Assembly: GCA_910577225.1 (NCBI GenBank)
Contig: CAJTMV010000021.1
Location: 1-62,529 of the forward strand
Origin: an uncultured Eubacterium sp.
GTDB lineage: Bacteria; Bacillota; Clostridia; Lachnospirales; Lachnospiraceae
Direction of reading: 5' to 3'
Length of the DNA: 62,529 nt
Shown: piece by piece, positions 54,209 through 62,475 of the stretch
Position numbering within the stretch: the stretch's first letter is position 1
Layout: every line of letters starts with the position of its first letter
Notes under the pieces: model-generated
Database searches by the model: none
The model's input: only the letters and a program-made list of their open reading frames with translations
Told to the model about the DNA's origin: nothing
Made by a program: the position numbers and the translations under genes

Positions 54209-55117
54209 TTACTGCTGCATGTATGTACGATAAACGCCCCAGTCCCAGTTTTCAAAAAATCTAATATCTTCTATCACTTTCCGTAAATCTTCTTTTGACA
54301 GCATGGTAAATGAAAGCATCTTTTGTCCGCTCTGCTTTTCCCATTTCGGATCTTTCACCGGAATCCCAAAGTATCCTTTTTTACAGGAAACCAGTCCTCT
54401 TCCGCGTAATTCATCACTGAATCTTTGAAACAGTTCTTTTTCTCCTTTTTTAGATTCATATTTGTGCTGATCTTTTACTGGCAGTCTGGCGGCTTTCACC
54501 TGTCGTCCGTTTGCATCTCTTTTGACAATCTGTTTTTTTCCAATTCCCAACGAGGCTTCAGATACGGAGTCAGCCTTTCCTCCGTAAATCAATAACAGGT
54601 GCGTATGTTCGACCAGCTCCTGCCCGGTGAAAGCGCCGCTAAAATCGATTTCATCTCTCAGTAATACCACACTGTCCCTCACTTTATCTAAAATAGAATC
54701 TTTCTTTGATAATAGCATTCTGACCATATCGCTTCTATTGATATTTTTCATCTCAAACAAAATGCTGAGCTTATCCGTCTGCTCTCCTGCATGATATAAA
54801 AATCCGTCACAGGAACAACTGTCTGGCTTAACTTTCATTTTTAACTGATCAAATGAAATCGCGCTTATTTTCCGACTCATTGGGCAGATTTCACTCAGCC
54901 ATTCGTTTTTCATTTTTTTCTCATCGTAATCTTTACTTCCTTCCATCGATTTCAATTTCCTTAATGCAGTCGGCAGCGAAATCAAATAAAAGTTGGAATT
55001 AATTTTTTCATCTTCATATTCTGACAATTCCTGTTTATTAAGCAGTTCTTCTAATCGGATACTAATTTTGATCTTCCTCCCCATGATTGTATCGTTCGTT
55101 TCTTTCTGCAGATCCAT
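54209..55117 (-). CDS. Putative PD-(D/E)XK nuclease-like partner of an AAA ATPase
   Basis: A 302-aa protein translated five bases after the ATPase gene. It is not recognised as a known family. D104 in CSCDGFLYHAG, then E122 and K124 in LSILFEMKNINR, are placed like the catalytic residues of a PD-(D/E)XK nuclease, with the ExK on a beta strand. The rest is helical and charged (DQHKYESKKGEKELFQRF), and the C-terminus is aromatic (FFENWDWGVYRTYM). The coding region looks AT-richer than the flanking genes. The first ATG is used, though its ribosome binding site is weak; a second lies 12 codons in. A defence role is inferred from the pairing. Confidence 0.62.
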   Translation of the reverse strand: MDLQKETNDTIMGRKIKISIRLEELLNKQELSEYEDEKINSNFYLISLPTALRKLKSMEGSKDYDEKKMKNEWLSEICPMSRKISAISFDQLKMKVKPDSCSCDGFLYHAGEQTDKLSILFEMKNINRSDMVRMLLSKKDSILDKVRDSVVLLRDEIDFSGAFTGQELVEHTHLLLIYGGKADSVSEASLGIGKKQIVKRDANGRQVKAARLPVKDQHKYESKKGEKELFQRFSDELRGRGLVSCKKGYFGIPVKDPKWEKQSGQKMLSFTMLSKEDLRKVIEDIRFFENWDWGVYRTYMQQ

Positions 55118-55122
55118 GGACG

Positions 55123-56511
55123 TTATTGTTCGTCGTCAACTCCATATTGTCCATCGATCTCTTCCTGCAGATCGTCAAATGCATCTGATAATATCTCATA
55201 CAATTCTGTCATTCCATATTCATGCTTCATCATATTTTGTATACTATGATTATTTTCTTCATCTTTCGAGACATAGTATACGTTCAGCTGTTCCATACTT
55301 TCATATTTATCGGTAAAGCACTCAATCGCACGTAAAAAATATGGACTGTGGGTTGTAATAATAAGAGTCAGCTGATATGCTTTTTGAAGAAGCACAAGTG
55401 CCCTTGCATATACAATCTGCCATTGCGGGTGAAGATTGATTTCCGGTTCATCAAATATTAAGATGTCCTTTTTCTTTATTACTCCCATTCTGACAATATA
55501 TTCGAATAAAGCAAGCGCCTTGACGCCCGTAGATACATTTTGCGGATAAAAAGCTCCTTTCGAATCGTTTTCCTTAAACTTAATTCCTTCTTTTCCAAAA
55601 ACATCTGCCTGTCCGTTCATTTCCTTTCTCAACATAACGAGAATGTCTTCTGCTTCTTTCGGAGTTTTATATAAATTTAATCTGTTAAAATCAAATCCTG
55701 AATACCGGACCATACTTCTTTTTCTGACATCCGCATTAAGAGTATTTGGAATCAGCAACATCTTAAGAGCTTCCGGTGCGATGCCATTCAGACCGATCTC
55801 ATCAAAAGTCTTAGGAGACTCTACAAAATATACTCCGGATTCAAATCGGACTGGCGCAGACAGCTGGGAATCTGTATCGGTCAGTTTTAAAAAGGCCTCT
55901 CTCTCCTCATTTTCAAATAAAATCTGACTATATTCTTTTCCCTGCTTCATGTACTGTCCCCGAAAACAGGAAGAGAAGGACATTTTAATAAATTCAGCCT
56001 GAAGAGTAGTTTCCTCCAGTTCGATCTGATCCAGTTCCCGAACCGCATCCTCTATCCAGTCATTAAAATATGACCGATATCGGCTGATCAGATCCTCTAT
56101 ATCATTTTTCCTGTACAGCGCAACATACCCTTTACAATACTCATTCAGCCAGTCATATACTTTATGATCTCCTACAATCTGATGATCCTCAATAGAAATA
56201 ATAAAATCGCCGTCGCAGCAATACTCATTCATCAGCTGATTGGCCCTGTTTGTCCTGCGTCTGCGCGCATCTGTATGGTTCAGACAAAACTCTTCGAGCA
56301 GCTGACTCCGATTCTCTAATACTTTTTTTATATTCTCCGCACACATGGAAAAATATATTTCTTTCCACTCATCCATTTCCCGAAGCAATGCAAAGACCGT
56401 TTTTCCAATCGTACTCTTCCCTGTATTATTTTCTCCCGCAATGACCGTAATTCCATCTAAATCAACTGCCGCATCTTCAATCTGGCCTACATTTTTTATT
56501 TGAATCCTCAT
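55123..56511 (-). CDS. AAA/ABC-like ATPase of a candidate defence pair
   Basis: A 462-aa SMC/RecF-like ATPase of the AAA_15/AAA_21 type. Walker A GENNTGKST is at 26-34, an ABC-like signature VSTGVKAL at 326-333, Walker B LIFDEPEINLHP at 351-362, and the histidine of ITTHSP at 388. The middle (about 75-320) is a helical insertion. Such ATPases run many anti-phage systems (OLD/Gabija, Septu, PARIS) with a nuclease partner; here the partner is the 302-aa ORF directly downstream. No Toprim domain is fused to it, so it is not an OLD nuclease. Start chosen after GGAG; the pair is flanked by ordinary genes. Confidence 0.78.
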   Translation of the reverse strand: MRIQIKNVGQIEDAAVDLDGITVIAGENNTGKSTIGKTVFALLREMDEWKEIYFSMCAENIKKVLENRSQLLEEFCLNHTDARRRRTNRANQLMNEYCCDGDFIISIEDHQIVGDHKVYDWLNEYCKGYVALYRKNDIEDLISRYRSYFNDWIEDAVRELDQIELEETTLQAEFIKMSFSSCFRGQYMKQGKEYSQILFENEEREAFLKLTDTDSQLSAPVRFESGVYFVESPKTFDEIGLNGIAPEALKMLLIPNTLNADVRKRSMVRYSGFDFNRLNLYKTPKEAEDILVMLRKEMNGQADVFGKEGIKFKENDSKGAFYPQNVSTGVKALALFEYIVRMGVIKKKDILIFDEPEINLHPQWQIVYARALVLLQKAYQLTLIITTHSPYFLRAIECFTDKYESMEQLNVYYVSKDEENNHSIQNMMKHEYGMTELYEILSDAFDDLQEEIDGQYGVDDEQ

Positions 56512-56580
56512 TCACATATTCTCCATTATTCTTCAAATGACTTTTTATTTATAAAATAATATAAAATCATTATAAAATCA

Positions 56581-56606
56581 GGCGGAGAACTATCCCGCTC
56601 TCCGCC
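56581..56606 (-). terminator. Terminator downstream of mecA
   Basis: GGCGGAGA and TCTCCGCC form a perfect eight-pair stem, with a ten-base loop, 72 bases after the mecA stop. A T-rich tract follows on the minus strand. Confidence 0.7.
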
Positions 56607-56677
56607 CGTTTCGTTTTATCCCATACGATAAATCTGACATCTGTTACACACGATTTGCATTTGTCATCTGCCGCCTG

Positions 56678-57355
56678 CTACAGTTTCTGTAAAATCTCCA
56701 GCGCGTCTTTCTTTAAGACACAGGTGCCATGCTCTGCCAGATAAGCCGCTTTATGTATATCCGCTGAAGCGTCTTTCATAAATTCTACAGAAGCGCTGAT
56801 CACCCGGCAGATTTCTTTGTCGCCCAGTCCGTTTCGTTCGATCAGCAGATAATAATTGGACGCTCCGCGCTCCTGCATGCGAAAAACGCTGCTGACTACC
56901 GGCTCTTCCAGTACGATTGATTTTGCATATGTAATAATCTGGTCCATGTTTGGAAATTCCAGTATGTACAGCCGCTTGTCACAGCCTTCTACCAGCGTGT
57001 CCTCGTCCTGCGCGCTCTGTTCCTGTGCATTTTCCTCCAGTCGGTTCCCTATGCCTGAAAGACTGTCTACTGCCGATTTTAAATTTTGTAAAATATTCAG
57101 GATATTGCTGTCCGGTCGTTCGGAAAATGTCAGTGCCAGCAAATGCTCTGGCAATACTGCGACCTGCACGGATAACGGACCTCCCTGTACTTTGAAGCCG
57201 ACTTCTTCTTCTGCCATCGATACGATTTTGCGTAAAAAATCTTCTGTCTTTCCGTCATTCTGCAAAAAGTCATCCATCTGCAGGCCATTTTCAATCAATT
57301 CTGTCTCTGATACGATGCAGCGCACCGTATCCATATTAATCCTCTTAAATCTCAT
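56678..57355 (-). CDS. mecA: MecA-like ClpC adaptor protein
   Basis: A 225-aa protein of the MecA family, which delivers substrates to the ClpC protease and blocks competence in Bacillus. The N-terminal substrate-binding domain starts MRFKRINMDTVRCIVSETEL; an acidic linker (ENAQEQSAQDEDTLVEG) precedes the C-terminal ClpC-binding domain (RLYILEFPNMDQIITYAKSI). Length is normal. GTGAGGGAG precedes the ATG. It appears monocistronic. Confidence 0.88.
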   Translation of the reverse strand: MRFKRINMDTVRCIVSETELIENGLQMDDFLQNDGKTEDFLRKIVSMAEEEVGFKVQGGPLSVQVAVLPEHLLALTFSERPDSNILNILQNLKSAVDSLSGIGNRLEENAQEQSAQDEDTLVEGCDKRLYILEFPNMDQIITYAKSIVLEEPVVSSVFRMQERGASNYYLLIERNGLGDKEICRVISASVEFMKDASADIHKAAYLAEHGTCVLKKDALEILQKL

Positions 57356-57506
57356 TCTCCCTCACCTTATTTTAACGCATACTCTGATTGTACAGCAGGT
57401 TCAGACAGATGCCTCTTTCCAACCGTTCCTGCAAAGTCAAACCCAAAAACTCCTGCCTGCTGCATATGTTCTCTTTCTATAGTATACACTACTTATCGCT
57501 GGTTGT

Positions 57507-58322
57507 CTATTGGATTCTGCTGCCATAGCAGTAAGTAATCAAATAAATTACCGAAGCAAAAATCACAATGACCGGACCGGTAGCCACATTTGTAAAATAT
57601 GACACAATCAGTCCGAAAATTCCGGAAAACACCGAAAATAATACGGAAAAAAAATGATATTCCCGCAGATTTTGCGAGATGTTTCTGCTGGCGGCAGCCG
57701 GTAAGATCAGCAGCGCGTTGATAATCAGTATTCCTACCCATTTGATCGATACGGTTACGATAACAGCCGTAAGCACTCCAAACAGATTTTCTATCAGGCC
57801 GGCCCGCATGCCTCTGCTTTTCGCCAGCGTCCTGTGAATGCTGACCGCATGCAGCCTGTTAAAGCAGCACAGCCAGAAGACTGCCGTAACGGCAAAAATA
57901 ATCTCCAGATAGATAATCTCGACTTTAGAAATACTTAGAATATCGCCGACCAGCAGTCCGGAATACTGACTAAAACTGCCTCCCCTGGATAAAATCGCCA
58001 GACCGACCGCGATACTGCAGCTGGAAAATACGGATATAATCGTATCATTGGCCGCCATTCCCGTACGGCCCAGACGGTTGAGCAGCAGCGCAAAAACAAC
58101 TGCAAACAGCAACATGGAAAGATTGGTATCCGAGCTGCCAAGCACCACGCCGATTGCGATTCCGGTCAGCGCCGAATGTCCCAGCGCATCTGAAAAAAAC
58201 GCCATCTTTCGTTCTACAATCATGGTCCCAAGAATCCCGAATAACGGCGTAATAATTAAGATTGCCACAAATGCCTGCTTCATAAAATCATATTGCAGCC
58301 ATTCGGTAAAAAATGTGGTCAT
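57507..58322 (-). CDS. znuB: Metal ABC transporter permease (ZnuB type)
   Basis: A 271-aa permease of the ABC-3 family with eight or so helices (FGILGTMIVERKMAFFSDAL, AGLIENLFGVLTAVIVTVSI). It overlaps the ATPase stop by four bases (ATGA). The system imports zinc or manganese. No substrate-binding lipoprotein gene is present in the cluster. Confidence 0.88.
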   Translation of the reverse strand: MTTFFTEWLQYDFMKQAFVAILIITPLFGILGTMIVERKMAFFSDALGHSALTGIAIGVVLGSSDTNLSMLLFAVVFALLLNRLGRTGMAANDTIISVFSSCSIAVGLAILSRGGSFSQYSGLLVGDILSISKVEIIYLEIIFAVTAVFWLCCFNRLHAVSIHRTLAKSRGMRAGLIENLFGVLTAVIVTVSIKWVGILIINALLILPAAASRNISQNLREYHFFSVLFSVFSGIFGLIVSYFTNVATGPVIVIFASVIYLITYCYGSRIQ

Positions 58323-59065
58323 AGATATGCCTCCGCCTTTCCAAAAACATTCTGAAACTGCGCGCTGTGATAGACTTCCCTGACAGTTCCCTGTTTTAAG
58401 ACCGTTTTATCTAACAATACCACCCAGTCTGCATATTTTGCCACGTAGTCCAGATCGTGTGAAATCAGAATCACCGCAAGATCAAAGTGACGCTTCAGAT
58501 CGTCGATCAGCCGGTAAAACAGCTCCATACCGTTTTGATCGATGCCTGACACAGGTTCGTCGAGCAGCAGAAGATTCGGCTCGTCCATCACCGCCAGCGA
58601 CAACAGTACCCGCTGCAGCTCGCCGCCGGAAAGACTGCATACCTGTCTGTCGATAAAGCTGTCTGCTTCGAACATTTTCAAACTTTCCAAAATCTGCCCG
58701 CGGAGTTTTTTTCTTTTCCATAAAAATACCGGAAAACGGGACTGGTAGCTGGCCATCAGGTCGTAAACGCTGACGGGGGTATGTTTTTCAATATTTATGC
58801 TCTGCGGAACATAACCAATTTTTAACTTTTGCAGTCTGCCGTCCTCCCGATCCTTGAACTCGATACTGCCTGTATAAGGCAGATCGGAAAGCATCGCCTT
58901 TACAAGCGTGGATTTTCCGGCTCCGTTTTTTCCGATTACCGCATTCAGAGAACCGCAGTGAATATGCAGATCGATATCGGTTAAAATTTCCTGTCCGCCG
59001 ATCGCAACGCTCAGATGATTGATTTTGATACAGTGCAGTCCGCACGGCTTTATAATTTTACGCAT
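58319..59065 (-). CDS. znuC: Metal ABC transporter ATPase (ZnuC type)
   Basis: A 248-aa ATPase: Walker A GKNGAGKSTLVK, signature LSGGELQRVLL, Walker B LLLLDEPVSGID. The N-terminus holds CGLHCIKINHLS. I start it at the ATG at 59065 because AGGTGA lies seven bases before it; this overlaps the Nudix stop by eight bases. An earlier ATG at 59086 has no ribosome binding site. The order Nudix, ZnuC, ZnuB is a three-gene operon. Confidence 0.88.
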   Translation of the reverse strand: MRKIIKPCGLHCIKINHLSVAIGGQEILTDIDLHIHCGSLNAVIGKNGAGKSTLVKAMLSDLPYTGSIEFKDREDGRLQKLKIGYVPQSINIEKHTPVSVYDLMASYQSRFPVFLWKRKKLRGQILESLKMFEADSFIDRQVCSLSGGELQRVLLSLAVMDEPNLLLLDEPVSGIDQNGMELFYRLIDDLKRHFDLAVILISHDLDYVAKYADWVVLLDKTVLKQGTVREVYHSAQFQNVFGKAEAYL

Positions 59066-59540
59066 CGATTTCACCTGATTTTCCATTGAAAGCCATCTCA
59101 GCCAGCCGGTCGTTTTCGTATTTTAGTTTGAGTGAGAAAAACGGATGATCTTCCTCCAGCAAACGGAAAAATATCTTATCGCCTTCCCAGACCGGCAGAT
59201 CGTATACTTTCGATTTGTCCACCCATTCCAGATTTCCTTCGCTGCATTCTGTAAGCGTCCCGGTAAATGCGTCTGCCGTATACAGAAACATATATTCTGT
59301 CGGCTGCCGGTCGCAGATAAAGGTAATGATTCCCCGTAATTTCCATGCGGTAAGAATCAGCCCCGTCTCTTCTTCTACTTCGCGCAGCAGACATTCCTCC
59401 GGCGATTCGTCGGCTTCAAAATGACCGCCGACGCCGATCCACTTGTCTTTGTTAATATCGTTTTCCCGTTTTACCCTGTGCAGCATCAGATATTTTCCAT
59501 CTTTTTCAATATAGCACAGCGTCGTCTGACTGCTTCTCAT
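59058..59540 (-). CDS. Nudix hydrolase (MutT-like)
   Basis: A 160-aa Nudix enzyme with box GGHFEADESPEECLLREVEE followed by ETGL, complete metal-binding residues. The N-terminus (TLCYIEKDGKYLMLHRVKR) and length fit 8-oxo-dGTP diphosphatases. It is the first gene of the zinc transporter operon, overlapping its ATPase. Whether this links it to metal stress is unknown. GGGGGA precedes the ATG. Confidence 0.85.
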   Translation of the reverse strand: MRSSQTTLCYIEKDGKYLMLHRVKRENDINKDKWIGVGGHFEADESPEECLLREVEEETGLILTAWKLRGIITFICDRQPTEYMFLYTADAFTGTLTECSEGNLEWVDKSKVYDLPVWEGDKIFFRLLEEDHPFFSLKLKYENDRLAEMAFNGKSGEIDA

Positions 59541-59619
59541 CGTACAAATCCCCCTGCTGATTTCAATGATTTGATTATACCACAGAAAATTTCATTTTCA
59601 ATGGGAAAGACGCAAAAAT

Positions 59620-59654
59620 CGCAGGGCATATTCTGTTACGGAATATGTCCTGCG
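59620..59654 (-). terminator. Terminator of the ketose operon
   Basis: CGCAGGGCATATTC and GAATATGTCCTGCG form a 14-pair stem with one wobble around a seven-base loop; on the minus strand ATTTTTG follows. It ends the EIIA-fruK-sorE operon. Confidence 0.8.
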
Positions 59655-59722
59655 TAATTTTCGTCTCGTTCCTAAATATTTTCCCCTTCGTTTCCTGCGA
59701 AATCAGTCAAAAGATCTGTATC

Positions 59723-60988
59723 CTATACTTCTACCGAGAAATGTTCGAATAAAATCCGCTCTGCTTCTGCGCTCCAGAGTCCTCTGTTTTTCTTACATGC
59801 CTCGTCCAGTTTTTGAAACAGCGGATCTGTTTTTCCTTTTTCTGCAAAATCTTCGATTGCGGTTAACGGCATATCAAACTGTGTATAAGTCAGCTTTTTG
59901 CCTCCCGGAATCTTCGGCAGATTCAGCGTCGCGTCCGCGATACTGTCAATTCCTCCGACATGTGTGACCATAACCGCCGGTTCGATTTTTCCTTTTGCCG
60001 CCAGATCATTTGCTTCGATCAGATCGTCGTTGTTGCCGCCTGTCGTCCCTACAATGTGCTGGCTCGTATAATGTACGTCGTACAGATTGATCTCTGCCTT
60101 GAACTGATTGTCTGTCGGCCCTGCAAAGAAGTTCATACAGCCGTCAAACGCAAGTATCTGATCTCCAAGCTCTGCAACGCCGCGATTCGGCACATAAACA
60201 AATACGTCGTCATAGCCTTTGCCGCCGGTTAAATCGATCAGTTCTTTCACCGGATCCGCCATCTTTGCCGTATTCACATACATAAGCTCCACACCGTTTT
60301 GCTGCGCGAAGGATTCCGGAATGACCTCTCTGGCGCGTTCGATCTTTGCATCGTCGATGTCTGTCACAACGATACGTTTCGGTTTGTTTTCAAACTGTAT
60401 GCCGTAACTGACCGCGCCGAGTCCCATCGGGCCGCATCCGCCGAGAATAATAATATCTCCGCCTTCTTTTGTCCCGCCTGCCAGATCATGGTTTCTTTTG
60501 TTTGTGTGATAATTTCCATGATAGCCGCCGATAATACAGCTCATCGGTTCTCCCAAAGACGCTTCAAAAAAACTCTCTCCTTCGTATGGCATCAGACATC
60601 CCAGCTCCATAACCTCGTGAGGAATCACGCAATATGTACATGCGCCTCCAAAAAATTCATACGAATAGCCCGGAGAAGCCAGACTTCCCTTATAATTTAA
60701 CGCTGGCTGCTGTGCGAATTTCATACCCGGATGAAACTGATCCTTCCACTTGTCGCCGACTTCCACAATCACCCCGGCAAACTCGTGTCCGATAATAATC
60801 GGATTGGTGTCGATATTCTGCGGCGCACGTTTGTGCTTCTTTCCCTGCTCTACCAGCTTGTAGGTCGACATACAGATACTGTCGCTGATGACTTTTACCA
60901 GAATCTCATCGTCTTTAATTGCCGGAAGCTCAAACTCTTCCAGTCTTAAATCTCTCGTACCATACATTCTGACTGCTTTTGTCTTCAT
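59723..60988 (-). CDS. sorE: L-sorbose-1-phosphate reductase (SorE-like) zinc-binding dehydrogenase
   Basis: A 421-aa medium-chain dehydrogenase. The GroES-like domain (1-180) binds zinc (GHEFAGVIVEVG, GGACTYCVIPHE); the NAD(P) fold contains the GGCGPMGLGAVSYG loop (about 200-213) and VVTDIDDAKIERA. SorE enzymes reduce L-sorbose 1-phosphate to glucitol 6-phosphate. The start at 60988 follows AAAGGAG; the frame upstream to 61036 is ignored. It is the last gene of a PTS sugar operon with fruK and EIIA, so the substrate is a ketose phosphate, possibly sorbose. Confidence 0.85.
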   Translation of the reverse strand: MKTKAVRMYGTRDLRLEEFELPAIKDDEILVKVISDSICMSTYKLVEQGKKHKRAPQNIDTNPIIIGHEFAGVIVEVGDKWKDQFHPGMKFAQQPALNYKGSLASPGYSYEFFGGACTYCVIPHEVMELGCLMPYEGESFFEASLGEPMSCIIGGYHGNYHTNKRNHDLAGGTKEGGDIIILGGCGPMGLGAVSYGIQFENKPKRIVVTDIDDAKIERAREVIPESFAQQNGVELMYVNTAKMADPVKELIDLTGGKGYDDVFVYVPNRGVAELGDQILAFDGCMNFFAGPTDNQFKAEINLYDVHYTSQHIVGTTGGNNDDLIEANDLAAKGKIEPAVMVTHVGGIDSIADATLNLPKIPGGKKLTYTQFDMPLTAIEDFAEKGKTDPLFQKLDEACKKNRGLWSAEAERILFEHFSVEV

Positions 60989-61016
60989 ATTTATTCTCCT
61001 TTTAATTAAATGATAT

Positions 61017-61946
61017 TTAAATTTTCTCAATGACAACCTGTTCCATCAGTTCGTCTACAAGCGCTCTGGTCGGCGGTTTTGTGCCGATGGTCGTAACTGC
61101 GCCTGCGGATGTCGCGATGCACATGCGTACGGTCTGCTCATTGTCCAGCTGCTGATCCCACGCATATGCCAGTGCCGCTACCATTGCGTCCCCTGCGCCT
61201 ACCGTAGAGTGTGCTCTGACCGTCAGCGCCGGACATTTGACCTCATATCCGTCCCGTACAAACATCGCGCCGCTTTTCCCCATGGATACCGCGACTGTCC
61301 CGATCCCTTTGCCCTTTAAGCTCTTAGCCGTCTCAAGCAGCTCTTCTACCGAAGCCCGATAGTCAAATCCCGCATACTCTTCCAGTTCCACGCGGTTTGG
61401 TTTGATCATATCCGGCCCCGCGTCGAGCGCATTGCGAAACAGTTCGCCGTCTGCATCGAGCAGCACCTTTGCCCCGTGCGCATGCACCCGTCTGGTTATC
61501 TCTCCGTAAATCCCTTTATCCACGCCGTTTGGAATACTCCCTGCCAGAATAAACAATGTCTGCGCGTTTGCGTATCCTTCCAGTTTTTCCATCAGCTGCC
61601 CGATCTGCCCGTCTGAAATCATCGGCCCCGGCTCGTTCAGCTCGGTCACTTCGCCGGTTTGTTCAAATACTTTTGTATTCGTCCGGGTTTCTCCGTCGAC
61701 CGTGATAAAATCGTTTTGTATTCCTTTATCATTTAACACAGACTCGATCGTTCTGCCTGCGTTTCCTCCCAAAAATCCTGTCGCAACGCTCGTTCCGCCC
61801 AGTTCCTGAATCGTCTTGGACACATTGATTCCCTTGCCGCCCGCGTCATACTCCACCTTTTGGATCCGGTTCAGCCCGCCGTGCTGTAATCTGTCAATGT
61901 CCACAGTTTTGTCGATTGCCGGATTCATTGTAACCGTTACTATCAT
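61017..61946 (-). CDS. fruK: 1-phosphofructokinase
   Basis: A 309-aa PfkB-family sugar kinase that phosphorylates fructose 1-phosphate (or a similar ketose 1-phosphate) at carbon 6. Signature 1 GGKGINVSKTIQELGG is at residues 37-52 and signature 2, TVGAGDAMVAALAYA, at about 250, with the catalytic aspartate. It begins five bases after the EIIA stop, with GGAAAGGAG ending that gene as its ribosome binding site. Confidence 0.93.
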   Translation of the reverse strand: MIVTVTMNPAIDKTVDIDRLQHGGLNRIQKVEYDAGGKGINVSKTIQELGGTSVATGFLGGNAGRTIESVLNDKGIQNDFITVDGETRTNTKVFEQTGEVTELNEPGPMISDGQIGQLMEKLEGYANAQTLFILAGSIPNGVDKGIYGEITRRVHAHGAKVLLDADGELFRNALDAGPDMIKPNRVELEEYAGFDYRASVEELLETAKSLKGKGIGTVAVSMGKSGAMFVRDGYEVKCPALTVRAHSTVGAGDAMVAALAYAWDQQLDNEQTVRMCIATSAGAVTTIGTKPPTRALVDELMEQVVIEKI

Positions 61947-61951
61947 CGTCG

Positions 61952-62464
61952 TTACTCCTTTCCTGTCAAAATCTGATATACCGTATCCACATCGCCGGCC
62001 GCCAGACGCCCGGCTGCCGTATCATCCAGCATTTTCTCCGCGATTGTGGACAAAATATCCAGATGCTCCTCGCCGACACCCGCGATACCGATGACTACAT
62101 GCACCTCATTTCCATCCCAGTCGATACCGTCTGGAAATGTCATCACCGCGATACCGGACGCTTTTACTTCTTTCTTTGCAGCCTCTACGCCGTGCGGCAG
62201 AGCCAGCCCGCTTCCCATAAATGTGGAAAAGGTCTTTTCTCTTTCTACCATTGCGTCCACATATGGCTGATCTACATACCCGCTGTCCGCCAGCATCTGA
62301 CCAACCGCACGTATCACCTGCTCCTTACCCGCGGATTCGCAGTTCACACGGATATTTTCACGATAAAGCAGTTCCTTTTTTTCTATTGTCTGTTCGATTG
62401 TCTGTTCGATTGTCTGTTCCGTTGTCCGTTCTGCCGCCGCTTCTTTTTTCTTTTTAAAAAACAT
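61952..62464 (-). CDS. PTS fructose/mannitol-type EIIA component
   Basis: A 170-aa phosphocarrier. The phosphorylated histidine is in SGLALPHGVEAAKK (H91); the fold from residue 32 to the end is that of EIIA of the fructose/mannitol class. The first 30 residues are a charged linker with three TIEQ repeats (encoded by four 12-bp DNA repeats), suggesting it was once joined to or tethered by another PTS domain. It heads the operon with fruK and sorE. Its promoter, and probably the EIIBC genes, lie beyond the right edge, where an IS110-like end interrupts. Confidence 0.9.
   Translation of the reverse strand: MFFKKKKEAAAERTTEQTIEQTIEQTIEKKELLYRENIRVNCESAGKEQVIRAVGQMLADSGYVDQPYVDAMVEREKTFSTFMGSGLALPHGVEAAKKEVKASGIAVMTFPDGIDWDGNEVHVVIGIAGVGEEHLDILSTIAEKMLDDTAAGRLAAGDVDTVYQILTGKE
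62385..62432. repeat. Four 12-bp tandem repeats in the EIIA gene
   Basis: Units ATTGTCTGTTCG, ATTGTCTGTTCG, ATTGTCTGTTCC and GTTGTCCGTTCT lie head to tail and encode the TIEQ linker. They are in frame, so a change in copy number alters linker length without breaking the gene. Confidence 0.75.
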
Positions 62465-62475
62465 AATCTTCCTCC

